Assembly (NCBI GenBank): GCA_022828085.1
Contig: JAJEIY010000063.1
Span: 1-42,356 of the forward strand
Direction of reading: 5' to 3'
From: Acidobacteriota bacterium
Lineage (GTDB): Bacteria > Acidobacteriota > Vicinamibacteria > Marinacidobacterales > Marinacidobacteraceae
Length of the DNA stretch: 42,356 nucleotides
Position 1 is the first letter of the stretch. The number at the start of each line of letters is the position of its first letter. Of the stretch, positions 8,226-17,335 are shown piece after piece. Under the pieces are notes generated by a model. The model made no database searches, was not told the origin of the DNA, and worked only from the letters and a program-made list of their open reading frames with translations. A program made the position numbers and the translations under genes.

Positions 8226-8642
8226 GTGGAGACCGACCCTTCTCTGCTCGAGGCGCTCGTCGCCGCCTTTGTTGACGACGGCCCGGAACGAACCTATTAC
8301 TACGACCGGGACACCTCCCGGATGGTCAGCGTCGCGGAGGACCACGAGGACCCCTCGACCCAGGAAATCGTCTGGCAGTTGGAGTCCGACATCCGGGGGC
8401 GTTTCGTCCCCGTGCCGAAGCCCCGGCTGGAAGACACCCTGAGCGAGCAGGACGCGTTTGTCGAGTCCCTCCCGGAGGGAGACATGCGGGGGCGGCTGGA
8501 AGCTCTGCTCGAGGACGATCCCGACGGCAGCAAGCTGGCGCGGCTCGTCAATCGCGACCGCGATGTCCGGCCGGCCTGGCGCCGGTTCCGCGCGGCGCGC
8601 GCCCGGCTCCAGGCGTCGGAGTTCCTCGACCGGCTCGGGTAA
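8226..8642 (+). CDS. UPF0158 family protein
   Basis: This is a 138-residue acidic, soluble protein starting at GTG 8226. The layout matches UPF0158: an N-terminal helix, a beta segment like a cofactor-free 'DRDTSRMVSV' strand, a central ...RFVPVPKP... strand, helical DMRGRLEALLEDD, and a C-terminal WRRFRAARARLQASEFLDRLG helix, where the family usually has a W..FR motif. The biochemical function of the family is unknown. It follows glpX by 57 nt across a hairpin and precedes the FecR-type gene by 143 nt. Assignment is from memory of the family pattern, without alignment. Confidence 0.6.
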   Translation: METDPSLLEALVAAFVDDGPERTYYYDRDTSRMVSVAEDHEDPSTQEIVWQLESDIRGRFVPVPKPRLEDTLSEQDAFVESLPEGDMRGRLEALLEDDPDGSKLARLVNRDRDVRPAWRRFRAARARLQASEFLDRLG

Positions 8643-8734
8643 CGCGGTTCGAGAGCCGCAGCGTGCCGACACCCCGCCCGGCCCGGATTGGCGAAGACCG
8701 AACTCCAACGGTTCCGGGGACAATCGGACGGAAT

Positions 8735-8751
8735 CTGGCATAGGGATTGCG
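8735..8751 (+). promoter_or_regulatory. Sigma-54 (-24/-12) type promoter before the FecR/DUF6600 gene
   Basis: CTGGCATAGGGATTGCG matches the -24/-12 pattern YTGGCACGNNNNTTGCW at most positions and keeps the required GG-N10-GC spacing (GG at 8737-8738, GC at 8749-8750). Transcription would begin about 12 nt later, near 8762, giving a short leader that includes the strong GGGGAGG ribosome site at about 8774 before ATG 8786. No enhancer-binding protein gene lies in the window. Confidence 0.55.
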
Positions 8752-8785
8752 GCATTACGCGGTGGCAGCCTCGGGGAGGTGGCCC

Positions 8786-10963
8786 ATGCACGAAAGAGCG
8801 AACAGGCGAAACAAGGTCCTCCGGCACTCAGGCATGTTGAGCCTGCTGCTGGTCTTCGGCCATTCCTCGGCAGCGCTCGCGCAGTCCGACGAGGAAACCG
8901 GGCGGTCGTACGCCTACGGGAACCTCAGCGTCGTCGACGGCGACGTCTGGCACCAGCGGGCGGACGACTTCGGCGCCCACGAGGCCGAAAGGGGCAGCCC
9001 CTTCCTGCCCGGCGACCGCATCTGGACCCGGGAGCCCGGACAGGTCGAACTGCGCTTCGCGGGCCGGGTCACGGCATGGATGGACCAGGGAACCAAACTG
9101 GACTACGTGGAAGGGGACAGCCCGCACCGGCTCGGGTTCTGGACCGGGAGCCTCCTCGTGTGGCTTGGCGGCGATGCCGACGTGGTCGTGGAAACACCTG
9201 GCGGCACCTTCTCCCCGCAGGGCGAGGGTGAGTACCGGACGGATCTGCTGGAGGACGGCCGCACGGTGCAGTTCGTCGTCTACTCGGGTATCGCGACGGT
9301 AACCACCGAATCGGGCTCGGTGCTGGTGGGGTCCGGTCAACGGACCGTCGCTTCCGAAGGCGCCGCACCGGCGCCGCCCGAGGAGTACCTGGGGAACGAC
9401 CACTTCTACGCCTGGGCCGAGGAACGTCAGCGGCGTTTCGTCACCACCGCGGAAACGCACTACGAAGAGCTTCCCGACGAAGTCAGGGAGCACGCTCCCG
9501 ATCTCGAGGGACACGGCCGCTGGCACCACGATGTCCATCTGGGATGGGTCTGGTATCCGACGGTGACCGCCGGCTGGGCGCCCTACCGGCTCGGACGATG
9601 GGCGCACACGCCGTTCGGCCTGACCTGGATCTCCTATGACCCGTGGGGATGGGCCCCGTACCACTACGGCCGGTGGGGACACGGCCCGCTTGGCTGGTAC
9701 TGGCTGCCGGGCTCGGTGTGGGGGCCGGGCTGGGTCTCCTGGAGCTATGGATACGACTGGGTCGGTTGGTCGCCGCTGGGTTATTACGGCTATGCGGTGT
9801 ATCCGTTCCGCGGGTACTACGGCCACCACGGGTACTGGCGGGAGGGCGATTCCTTCTTCTCGAATCGTCCTCGCGTCCGGCGGGGACAGATTCTCGGCAA
9901 GGCCGTGCCGCGCGGTTCCGTAAACCGCCAGGCCTGGAGTTTCACCAGCAAGGACGCCATCGGGCGTCCCGCCTCGCGGAACCGTCTGGCGGCTTCCACC
10001 CTGCGCGCCGTCGAAAACGCCCAGGTCCTTTCCGGAGGCGCGGTACTCGATCGCGGTCTGCGTCAACGCGCGATCGGGGAAACCGCCATGACCCGGTCGG
10101 CGAAGGCGACCACCCGACGGCTCTCCAATTCGCGGGCTCCGACAACCTCACGCCGGGCGGCGGCCGACTCCACCCGCAGCACTCCCCGGGCGCAGCGGGT
10201 GGCCGTTCCTCGGAGCGCCGCGCGCGCCCGCAGTGCGCGGTCGGCCTACGCGGCGGAAAGGGACCGCGCGACCTTGTCCCGCGGCGTATCCGGACGGGAC
10301 GGGGGCACCGGCGGCGCGGAAGCGGGCCGGTCCCGGGCGACGACCAGAGGCCGAGCGACAACCGGACCCGTAACGGCCGGACGCCGAACCGGACGGCCGT
10401 CGGCCAATCGCGGAGGCGCCGCGACCGGGAATCGCCCGGCCGCCTCTCCCAGGCCGCGCGCCACCGGACGGCCGGGCAACAGCGGCGCCAGACGGCCTTC
10501 AACGGTGCGGCCCGCTTCTCCCAGGAGTGGGGCCTCTTCCACAGGCCGCTCGGGAACCTCCCGAGCCCGGCCGAGCGGGGCTTCCCGAGCCCGGCCGAGC
10601 GGGGCCTCCCGGAGCCGGCCCAGCGGGGCCTCCCGGAGCCGGCCCAGCGCCGGCTCCCGGAGCCGGCCCAGCGCGGGTTCCCGCAGCCGTCCGAGCACGG
10701 GCTCTCGTAGCCGGCCCAGCGCGGGTTCCCGCAGCCGGCCGAGCGCGAGTTCGCGCAGCCGTCCAAGCGGTTTCTCCCGTTTCGGCGGCGGTAGCGGAGC
10801 TTCCGCCAGCCGGGGCGGCGGATCGGGTTCCAGCGGTGGGGGCGGCGGCAGCGCGGTCAGCCGGGGCGGCGGCGGTGGCGGCGGCGCCGCGGTGAGTCGT
10901 GGCGGCGGCAGCAGCGGGGGAAGCCGCGGCAGCAGCAGCAGCCGGCGCCCGAACAACAACTGA
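8786..10963 (+). CDS. FecR/DUF6600-type secreted protein with repetitive C-terminus
   Basis: The 725-residue protein begins with a signal peptide (MLSLLLVFGHSSAALAQ). Residues of about 40-200 form a FecR-like beta domain (VDGDVWHQ, FLPGDRIWT, GQVELRF, TPGGTFS). Residues of about 250-350 are rich in Trp, Tyr and Gly (GWAPYRLGRW, YDPWGWAPYHYGRW), typical of DUF6600 proteins. From about 590 to 661 there are nine 8-residue repeats (consensus GASRSRPS, also AGSRSRPS). A Gly/Ser tail ends in SSSRRPNNN. The Arg/Ser-rich, very basic C-terminus suggests a surface or polyanion-binding tail; that is inference. The ATG at 8786 has a GGGGAGG site and lies behind a sigma-54-like promoter. Function is not known. 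Confidence 0.75.
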   Translation: MHERANRRNKVLRHSGMLSLLLVFGHSSAALAQSDEETGRSYAYGNLSVVDGDVWHQRADDFGAHEAERGSPFLPGDRIWTREPGQVELRFAGRVTAWMDQGTKLDYVEGDSPHRLGFWTGSLLVWLGGDADVVVETPGGTFSPQGEGEYRTDLLEDGRTVQFVVYSGIATVTTESGSVLVGSGQRTVASEGAAPAPPEEYLGNDHFYAWAEERQRRFVTTAETHYEELPDEVREHAPDLEGHGRWHHDVHLGWVWYPTVTAGWAPYRLGRWAHTPFGLTWISYDPWGWAPYHYGRWGHGPLGWYWLPGSVWGPGWVSWSYGYDWVGWSPLGYYGYAVYPFRGYYGHHGYWREGDSFFSNRPRVRRGQILGKAVPRGSVNRQAWSFTSKDAIGRPASRNRLAASTLRAVENAQVLSGGAVLDRGLRQRAIGETAMTRSAKATTRRLSNSRAPTTSRRAAADSTRSTPRAQRVAVPRSAARARSARSAYAAERDRATLSRGVSGRDGGTGGAEAGRSRATTRGRATTGPVTAGRRTGRPSANRGGAATGNRPAASPRPRATGRPGNSGARRPSTVRPASPRSGASSTGRSGTSRARPSGASRARPSGASRSRPSGASRSRPSAGSRSRPSAGSRSRPSTGSRSRPSAGSRSRPSASSRSRPSGFSRFGGGSGASASRGGGSGSSGGGGGSAVSRGGGGGGGAAVSRGGGSSGGSRGSSSSRRPNNN
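10553..10768 (+). repeat. Nine tandem 24-bp coding repeats
   Basis: There are nine in-frame 24-bp units coding for an 8-residue unit (GTSRARPS, GASRARPS, GASRSRPS x2, AGSRSRPS x3 with one TGSRSRPS among them, and ASSRSRPS). Neighbouring units 3 and 4 are almost identical in DNA, pointing to recent duplication by slippage. The region is likely variable in length between strains. Confidence 0.85.
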
Positions 10964-10987
10964 AGGCTCTCCGGCCATCACTGCGGA

Positions 10988-11017
10988 CCCCCGGCGGCCG
11001 TGGCCGCCGGGGGTTTT
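10988..11017 (+). terminator. Strong Rho-independent terminator after the FecR/DUF6600 gene
   Basis: CCCCCGGCGGCC (10988-10999) and GGCCGCCGGGGG (11002-11013) form a perfect 12-bp GC stem, followed by TTTT at 11014-11017 and CCTTTCC. It lies 25 nt after the stop. It is the clearest terminator in the window. Confidence 0.85.
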
Positions 11018-11170
11018 CCTTTCCAGGCACTGAGGCCGCGAGCGCAGCGGACTCGAAGAGCCGTCCGGCTGCCGCTCCGGGCGGCGTCCCGTTGCCGCAG
11101 GACCGGCGGCAACGCCCCAAAAACCAGCCGGAATCCGGGGATGCCCCGCGGGGCTTCGTCCGAGACCCAT

Positions 11171-11218
11171 CCACAACCCGTTGTGGTCTTGCCGGTTGCA
11201 TACCGCAAGATGTTGTGT
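11171..11218 (+). promoter_or_regulatory. Tandem NrdR-box-like palindromes upstream of nrdJ
   Basis: CCACAACCCGTTGTGG at 11171-11186 is a perfect palindrome. CCGCAAGATGTTGTGT at 11203-11218 matches the 16-bp NrdR consensus (near ACACAATATATTGTGT) at 12 of 16 positions, and the first matches at 10 of 16. They start 32 bp apart, three helical turns, as known NrdR box pairs do. NrdR represses ribonucleotide reductase genes when dATP is high. A TTGAAT at 11225-11230 may be part of the promoter. The rest of 10964-11311 holds the terminator and no other recognised element; no cobalamin riboswitch was recognised. Confidence 0.7.
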
Positions 11219-11311
11219 TTTAGTTTGAATCCAATGCTCTTTCTTGCATTCTCGGAGGGGTCGCTTTGCGCCGGCCCCGAGTTTTCTTCAACCAGGGGAT
11301 AGTTGTTCGAT

Positions 11312-14050
11312 ATGCAGGTCGCCGTAGAGCCCACCACCGTGGGATCCCGTTCCGAAACACAGAAGACCCTCAAGAGGCAAAAGAACGGTCGTGGCGGCGG
11401 ACTCGAGTTCCGGCGCCGGTTCAGCGAACGCGGCGTCTCACCCTACGACCAGGTGGAGTGGGAGAAGCGCGACGCCGTCATCACCGACGAACACGGCGAG
11501 ACGATCTTCGCCCAGCACGGCGTGGAGTTCCCGAAGTCGTGGTCCATGATGGCGACCACGATCGTGGCGTCGAAGTACTTCCACGGATCGCTCGAGAAGG
11601 GAGAGCGCGAATCGAGCGTCCGGCAACTCGTCGGACGGGTCGCCGACCAGATTGCGGCCTGGGGCGTGAAAGACGGGTACTTCGCGGACCAGGAGGCCGC
11701 GGACACGTTCCGTGACGAACTCACCTTCCTGTTGCTGAACCAGTTCGCCGCGTTCAACTCGCCGGTCTGGTTCAACTGCGGCGTAGAGGAGCATCCGCAG
11801 TGCTCGGCGTGTTTCATCAACTCGGTCGAGGACACCATGGATTCCATCCTGACGCTCGCCAAGACCGAGGGAATGCTCTTCAAGTGGGGATCCGGCACCG
11901 GTACCAACCTCTCCACGATCCGCAGTTCCCGGGAGCAGTTGTCCAGCGGCGGCAGAGCCTCCGGGCCGGTTTCCTTCATGAAGGGGTACGACTCCTTCGC
12001 CGGCGTCATCCGGAGTGGAGGCAAGACCCGGCGAGCCGCCAAGATGGTGATTCTCAACGTGGATCATCCGGACATCCTCGACTTCGTCGACTGCAAGTCC
12101 CGCGAAGAACAAAAGGCCCACGCCCTGATCGAAGCCGGCTATGACGGCTCCCTCAACGGCGAGGCGTACGCGTCGATTCAGTATCAGAACGCGAACCACA
12201 GCGTTCGCGTCAGCGACGCCTTCATGCAGGCGGTCGAAAACGACGAAGACTGGTCCACTCGCGCGATTACCAGCGGCGAACCCATGGACACCATGCGGGC
12301 CCGGGACCTGTTCCGGCAGATCGCCGAATCGGCACACCAGTGCGGCGATCCCGGGATGCAGTTCGACGACACCGTGAACCGCTGGCACACCTCGAAGAAC
12401 AGCGGGCGGATCAACGCTTCGAATCCGTGTTCCGAGTACATGTACCTCGACGACAGCGCCTGCAACCTCGCGTCGCTGAACCTCATGAAGTTCGTCGACG
12501 AGGAGGGCGTTTTCGACACCGACGGCTTCGAGCACGCAGTCGATGTGGTGCTGACCGGCATGGAGATCATCGTCGGGAACGCCAACTATCCGACGCCGCG
12601 CATCGAAGAGAACTCGCACGCGTATCGGCCGCTCGGTCTCGGCTACGCGAACCTCGGGGCGCTCCTGATGCATCGCGGGGTTCCCTACGACAGCGACGTC
12701 GGCCGCTCCATCGCGGCCGCCTTGACTTCCCTGATGACGGGCCGCGCATACCACCAGTCGGCCCGGATCGCCGGGGTCACCGGGCCGTTCCAGGGCTACC
12801 CGGGGAACGAGCAGCCGTTCCTCGAGGTGATGCGCATGCATCGGGACGCGGCGACGGAGATCGATGCCGAGGGCGTCCCGGACGAAGTCCTCTCGCGGGC
12901 GCAGCAGGTCTGGGACGAGGCCATCGTGCTCGGTGAGGAACACGGCTTCCGGAACGGCCAGGCCTCGGTGCTGGCCCCGACGGGCACCATCGGTCTCATG
13001 ATGGACTGCGACACGACCGGGGTGGAACCCGATCTGTCACTCATCAAGCACAAGAAGCTCAGCGGCGGCGGGATCATCCGCATCGTCAACCAGACGGTGC
13101 GCTCGGCGCTGGAGCGGCTCGGCTACGAGGGCGAAGCCCTCCAGCGGATCTGGGACTACGTGGACGAGCACGGTCACGTCGAGGGGGCGCCCGGCCTCGA
13201 GGAGGAGCATCTCCCGGTCTTCGACTGCGCCCTCGAACCCTTCGGCGGAAAGCGTTCCATCCACTACATGGGCCACGTCAAGATGATGCACGCGGTCCAG
13301 CCCTTCCTTTCGGGCGCTATCTCGAAGACAGTCAACATGCCGGAGGAGAGCACCGTCGAGGACATCGAGGAGACCTACCTCGCATCCTGGAAGCTCGGCC
13401 TCAAGGCGGTTGCCATCTACCGGGACGGCAGCAAGCGGTCGCAGCCGCTGAACCGCGGCGAGTCGGCCACCGAAACGGCGGATACCGCTGACTCCGCCGA
13501 GAAGGAGCACCTTCCGCCGGAACGCGACGCGATCATCCACAAGTTCGACATCGGAGGACACAAGGGGTACCTCACCGTCGGACTGCGTGAGGACGGCTCT
13601 CCCTGCGAGATCTTCCTGCGGATGGCCAAGGAGGGCTCGTTCGTTTCCGGCCTGATGGACGCCTTTGCGCGGGCGGTTTCCTACAACCTCCAGCACGGAG
13701 TGCCGCTCAAGGTCCTGGTGGACAAGTTCTCGCACACGCGCTTCGAACCGTCGGGGTACACCGGCAACCCGGACATCCCCCACGCGGACTCGATCACCGA
13801 CTACATCTTCCGCTGGCTGGGGCACCGCTTCCTGACGGATGCCGACGAGCTGAGCGCCGAGGGCGATGAGCCGCCCCAACCCGCCGCGGCTCCTCCCGAG
13901 AAGCGGCGCACGCGCCGCCGCGGGACCGTCCTGGAGTCGGCGGCCGTCTTCGCGGACGCGCCCCCCTGTTCGACGTGCGGCGCGCTGATGGTGCGGAGCG
14001 GCACCTGCTTCAAGTGCCTGAACTGCGGCGCCACCTCCGGCTGCTCCTAG
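11312..14050 (+). CDS. nrdJ: Vitamin B12-dependent (class II) ribonucleotide reductase
   Basis: The 912-residue enzyme reduces ribonucleotides to deoxyribonucleotides using adenosylcobalamin, so it works with or without oxygen. Visible signatures: FNSPVWFNCG (about 148), SACFINSVEDTM (first redox-active Cys region), NPCSEYMYLDDSACNLASLN (about 370, with the catalytic Cys and Glu), and APTGTIGLMMDCDTTGVEPD (about 553). The C-terminus holds a CSTCG...CLNCGATSGC cysteine cluster (about 885), a zinc-ribbon-like tail with the re-reducible thiols. The start is ATG 11312; TTG 11303 in the same frame is closer to AGGGG (11294-11298) and is possible. It is a single-gene unit with NrdR-like boxes upstream. 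Confidence 0.95.
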   Translation: MQVAVEPTTVGSRSETQKTLKRQKNGRGGGLEFRRRFSERGVSPYDQVEWEKRDAVITDEHGETIFAQHGVEFPKSWSMMATTIVASKYFHGSLEKGERESSVRQLVGRVADQIAAWGVKDGYFADQEAADTFRDELTFLLLNQFAAFNSPVWFNCGVEEHPQCSACFINSVEDTMDSILTLAKTEGMLFKWGSGTGTNLSTIRSSREQLSSGGRASGPVSFMKGYDSFAGVIRSGGKTRRAAKMVILNVDHPDILDFVDCKSREEQKAHALIEAGYDGSLNGEAYASIQYQNANHSVRVSDAFMQAVENDEDWSTRAITSGEPMDTMRARDLFRQIAESAHQCGDPGMQFDDTVNRWHTSKNSGRINASNPCSEYMYLDDSACNLASLNLMKFVDEEGVFDTDGFEHAVDVVLTGMEIIVGNANYPTPRIEENSHAYRPLGLGYANLGALLMHRGVPYDSDVGRSIAAALTSLMTGRAYHQSARIAGVTGPFQGYPGNEQPFLEVMRMHRDAATEIDAEGVPDEVLSRAQQVWDEAIVLGEEHGFRNGQASVLAPTGTIGLMMDCDTTGVEPDLSLIKHKKLSGGGIIRIVNQTVRSALERLGYEGEALQRIWDYVDEHGHVEGAPGLEEEHLPVFDCALEPFGGKRSIHYMGHVKMMHAVQPFLSGAISKTVNMPEESTVEDIEETYLASWKLGLKAVAIYRDGSKRSQPLNRGESATETADTADSAEKEHLPPERDAIIHKFDIGGHKGYLTVGLREDGSPCEIFLRMAKEGSFVSGLMDAFARAVSYNLQHGVPLKVLVDKFSHTRFEPSGYTGNPDIPHADSITDYIFRWLGHRFLTDADELSAEGDEPPQPAAAPPEKRRTRRRGTVLESAAVFADAPPCSTCGALMVRSGTCFKCLNCGATSGCS

Positions 14051-14055
14051 GAACG

Positions 14056-14115
14056 GCTTGGAACGCCGGTCTCCAGACCGGCACGCGCGTCGCTCCGCGA
14101 CGCGCACGGCGCAAC
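14056..14115 (+). repeat. Family B double-hairpin repeat, copy 1
   Basis: This is an intergenic repeat of two adjacent hairpins: GCCGGTCT/AGACCGGC (14065-14082) and GCGCGTCGC-TCC-GCGACGCGC (14085-14105). Related copies lie at 22968, 24045 (inverted), 38270 and 42317. The second stem differs between copies by paired changes that keep pairing. It sits between the stops of the convergent nrdJ and mtaB genes and could end both transcripts, though there is no T-run. Confidence 0.85.
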
Positions 14116-14155
14116 CCTGCCCGCCCTCACGGCGTGCACGGTCGGGAACGCCTTC

Positions 14156-15460
14156 TCAGTCCGAGCGAACGAGCGTCCCCACCGCCAGACCCGGTACGTC
14201 GCTCGCGACCCGGGTGATCCGCACCTCGCGCATGCAGTTTTCGAGCGGCTCCGCGGAGACCACTCCAACCCGCAGGTAGGAGTCGGTCAGGCCGGTCCAC
14301 CGGCCCGAACGGTCCTGCTGTTCGAACAGGACTTCCACCCGCTGCCCCAGGTGGCGGCGGGCGAACGCGTCCCGGCGCCGGTCGGAGAGTTCCCTCAGCG
14401 TGCGGCTCCGCTCCGCGATCACCTCGGGGGGAAGGTGTCCGGGGAGGTCCGCGGCCCGGGTCCCGGCGCGCGAGGAGTAGCTGAACACGTGGTAGTAGGC
14501 GAACGGCACCTCTTCGAGCCGGTCGCAGGTACGCCGGAAGGCGTCGTCCGTCTCGCCGGGAAACCCGACGATCACGTCGGTCCCGAGCCCGAGTCCGGGC
14601 ACTGTCTCCACCGCCCGGTCCGCGAACTCGCGATAGTCGCGGAAGCTGTAGCGCCGGCCCATTCCGGCCAGCACGCCGTCGTCGCCGCTCTGCACCGGGA
14701 GGTGGAGATAGCGGCAGAGCGCTCCGCGCTCGGCCATGCCGTCGAGGAGGCGGTCCTCGACGGTGGTGGGCTCGATCGAGGTGATCCGGATCCTCCGCAC
14801 TCCGGGAATCTCCTGCAGCCGGTCCGCAACGTCGGCGAGCGTCCGTCCCCCGCTCCGGTAGCGCCCGATATTGACCCCGGTAAGCACGAGTTCCCGGTAG
14901 CCGGCCTCCGCCAGTTCCCCCGCCTCGCGGACCAGGTCGTCGAAGCGCCGGCTGCGCTCCCGGCCGCGCGTATAGGGGATGATGCAGAACGAGCAGAAGA
15001 AGTCGCAGCCGTCCTGCACCTTCAGGTTGGCGCGGGTCGAGTCGTAGCGCCCGGTGGAGGGAACTTCGAACTCGTGCCGCGAAATCCGGGCGGAGTGCAG
15101 CACGACCGGCTCCGGGAGTTTCCGGGGCCGATCCAGATAGTCCGGGAACGTCTCCTTGAACTCCGTCCCGACGATCATGTCCACTCCCGGGATCTCCCGG
15201 AGCGCGTCGAGACCCGACTGGGCGTAGCAGCCCGCCACCACCACGAAGGCTTCCGGGGAATGGCGCAGCGCCCGCCTCACCGTGTTCCGGCAATGGGCCT
15301 CCGCCCGGTGGGTCACCGAACAGGTGTTGATCACCGCGAGATCGGTGGGATCCCCCCAGGGAACGATCGTGTAGCCTTTGCCCGCGAACTGTCCTGCCCA
15401 GTTCGCCGCCTCCGTGTGGTTGAGACGACAGCCCAGCGATGTAAACGAAGCCCGTGGCAC
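14156..15460 (-). CDS. mtaB: tRNA t6A37 methylthiotransferase, MtaB type
   Basis: The 434-residue radical-SAM enzyme adds a methylthio group to t6A37 of ANN-decoding tRNAs. The N-terminal UPF0004 domain has the three cluster cysteines C11 (SLGCRLN), C47 (NTCSVT) and C78 (AGCYAQ). The radical-SAM motif is C152, C156 and C159 (CDFFCSFCIIPYTRG), then RITSIEP, HLPVQSG and IVGFPGETD. A TRAM-like domain ends the protein. The SLGCRLN and RLHxPxQSG spacing favours MtaB over MiaB/RimO. It starts at GTG 15460, right after TAGTCT plus 7 nt, with no ribosome site, so it is perhaps leaderless. It is divergent from the lactate-permease gene. Confidence 0.88.
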   Translation of the reverse strand: MPRASFTSLGCRLNHTEAANWAGQFAGKGYTIVPWGDPTDLAVINTCSVTHRAEAHCRNTVRRALRHSPEAFVVVAGCYAQSGLDALREIPGVDMIVGTEFKETFPDYLDRPRKLPEPVVLHSARISRHEFEVPSTGRYDSTRANLKVQDGCDFFCSFCIIPYTRGRERSRRFDDLVREAGELAEAGYRELVLTGVNIGRYRSGGRTLADVADRLQEIPGVRRIRITSIEPTTVEDRLLDGMAERGALCRYLHLPVQSGDDGVLAGMGRRYSFRDYREFADRAVETVPGLGLGTDVIVGFPGETDDAFRRTCDRLEEVPFAYYHVFSYSSRAGTRAADLPGHLPPEVIAERSRTLRELSDRRRDAFARRHLGQRVEVLFEQQDRSGRWTGLTDSYLRVGVVSAEPLENCMREVRITRVASDVPGLAVGTLVRSD

Positions 15461-15544
15461 GGGCGGCAGACTAACAGCAGCCCTCTTGGTCAGCCTCCCG
15501 GGAGGAGCGCCGGAGAGTTGGGAAGCCGGTAGCGGGTAACGGTC
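15461..15544. promoter_or_regulatory. Divergent promoter region mtaB / lctP-type permease
   Basis: The 84-bp gap between divergent genes. On the minus strand TAGTCT (15468-15473) ends 7 nt before the mtaB GTG, a leaderless-type -10. On the plus strand the permease ATG is preceded by GGTAGCGGGTAACGGTC without a clear ribosome site. Confidence 0.4.
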
Positions 15545-17314
15545 ATGGGAACTCTCGGTCTTGCCGCGGTGGCGCTCGTCCCGATCGCCGTCGTGGCGCT
15601 CTTCCTCGTCGTGCTGCGCTGGCCCGCGTCGCGGGCGATGCCGCTGAGCTGGCTCGCCGCCGCCGGCCTCGCGTGGCTGGTGTGGGACATCTCGGGCGTG
15701 CGGATCGCCGCGGCGTCCATCAACGGGCTGGTGGTGGCGGCGACCCTGCTCTACATCATCTTCGGCGCCATCCTGCTCCTGCACACCCTGCAGGAAAGCG
15801 GCGCCCTCGCGGTGATCCGCCGCGGTTTCGTGGGGATCACTCCGGACCGGCGCATTCAGGTCCTCGTGATCGCCTGGCTGTTCGGCGCGTTCATCGAGGG
15901 CTCGGCCGGTTTCGGCACTCCGGCGGCGGTCGCGGTGCCGCTCCTGGTGGGACTCGGGTTCCCGCCGCTCGCCGCGGTGGTCGCGGGCATGCTGATCCAG
16001 AGCACGCCCGTCTCTTTCGGCGCCGCCGGAACCCCGATCCTGGTCGGGGTCTCCACGGGGCTTTCGGGATCGGAGGCGGTGGCCGCCTACGCCGCCAGCC
16101 TCGGCTTCGCCGAGTGGACCGACTTCATGGCCTTCATCGGCCTCCGGGTCGCAGTGCTCCACACCGTCGCGGGCACGCTGGTCCCGCTCATCGTGGTTGC
16201 CACCATGACGCGCTTCTTCGGCGCCAACCGGAGCTTCCGCGAGGGTCTCGCGGTCTGGAAGTTCGCGCTGTTCGCCGCGCTGGCGATGACGGCGCCCTAC
16301 ATGCTCACCGCCTGGCTGCTCGGGCCCGAGTTCCCGGCGCTGCTGGGCGGCCTGGTCGGCCTCGGGATCGTGGTCACCGGCGCCCGGAAGGGCCTCTTCG
16401 TCCCCCCTCCGGAGGAGCACTTCGAGTTTCCGGCGCGCTCGGCCTGGGAAGCGGACTGGACCGGGGACAAGTCGGAGTCCGGGACCGAGCCGGCGGCGGG
16501 CCGAACGATCGGCGCCGTGTCCGCATGGGCTCCCTACGCCGTGGTCGCCGGGCTGCTGGTGCTGACCCGCCTCCCCTCCCTGCCCCTCCGGGACTTCCTG
16601 TCCGGAGTCGTCCTCCGCTGGCCGGACATCCTCGGGAGCGGCATCAGCGCCAGCGCCGCCCCGCTCTTCCTTCCCGGGACCGTCTTCATCGCGGCCTCGC
16701 TGTTCGCCGTCGTCGCGCACCGCATGAACGGCGGACAGGTACAACGCGCGGTCTCCGATTCACTGCGCAGTACCGGCCTTGCCTCGGTCGCGCTGGTCTT
16801 CACCGTGCACATGGTGCAGGTGTTCCTGAACACCGGCGGCGGCGCCGCGGGACTGGCCTCGATGCCGATCGCGCTCGCCGAGGGCGCCGCCCAGATCGCG
16901 GGGTCGGCCTGGCCGTTCTTCGCTCCCTTCATCGGGGGTCTCGGCGCCTTCGTGGCCGGCAGCAACACCGTGAGCAACATGATGTTCTCGCTCTTCCAGT
17001 TCGGGGTCGGCGAGCGGCTCGCGGTGGATCCCGGATGGGTGGTCGCGCTCCAGGCCGTCGGAGGAGCGGCGGGGAACATGATCTGCGTCCACAACGTGGT
17101 GGCCGCCTCGGCGGTGGTCGGGCTCGTCGGCCGGGAGGGCGCCGTGATCCGGCGCACGCTGGTGCCGTTCGTCTACTACGCGCTGCTCCCCGGAGCGCTC
17201 GGCTACGCGATCCTGTGGTCGGGCACGCTGGGGCCGGTCAACGCCGGTTCCCTGGTCGTGGCCGGCATCTTCGTCGCGGCGGGACTGTGGATCTTCCGGA
17301 ACCGCGCGAACTAG
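15545..17314 (+). CDS. L-lactate permease (LctP/LldP) family transporter
   Basis: The 589-residue polytopic inner-membrane protein is of full family length. It is hydrophobic from the first residues, with many membrane helices and the family's conserved stretches: [39 protein letters not shown] and [13 protein letters not shown] in the first half, and [19 protein letters not shown] and [12 protein letters not shown] in the second. The family imports L- and D-lactate and glycolate with protons. It has no lactate dehydrogenase neighbour, so the substrate is a family inference. A hydrophilic loop at about 300-325 probably lies in the cytoplasm. Confidence 0.9.
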   Translation: MGTLGLAAVALVPIAVVALFLVVLRWPASRAMPLSWLAAAGLAWLVWDISGVRIAAASINGLVVAATLLYIIFGAILLLHTLQESGALAVIRRGFVGITPDRRIQVLVIAWLFGAFIEGSAGFGTPAAVAVPLLVGLGFPPLAAVVAGMLIQSTPVSFGAAGTPILVGVSTGLSGSEAVAAYAASLGFAEWTDFMAFIGLRVAVLHTVAGTLVPLIVVATMTRFFGANRSFREGLAVWKFALFAALAMTAPYMLTAWLLGPEFPALLGGLVGLGIVVTGARKGLFVPPPEEHFEFPARSAWEADWTGDKSESGTEPAAGRTIGAVSAWAPYAVVAGLLVLTRLPSLPLRDFLSGVVLRWPDILGSGISASAAPLFLPGTVFIAASLFAVVAHRMNGGQVQRAVSDSLRSTGLASVALVFTVHMVQVFLNTGGGAAGLASMPIALAEGAAQIAGSAWPFFAPFIGGLGAFVAGSNTVSNMMFSLFQFGVGERLAVDPGWVVALQAVGGAAGNMICVHNVVAASAVVGLVGREGAVIRRTLVPFVYYALLPGALGYAILWSGTLGPVNAGSLVVAGIFVAAGLWIFRNRAN

Positions 17315-17335
17315 AACCCGCTCCCGCTTCCCGGT

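Noticed and set aside
10553..10768. Regular 24-bp repeats considered as a CRISPR array
   Set aside because: Units are tandem without unique spacers and are in frame within a secreted protein gene.
10964..11311. Cobalamin riboswitch before the B12-dependent reductase
   Set aside because: No B12-box-like conserved block or long riboswitch fold was recognised; the NrdR-like boxes explain the region better.
11438..12943. 501-residue open frame antisense to nrdJ
   Set aside because: It is the mirror of a highly conserved coding sequence with GC-rich third positions, with no motif of its own.
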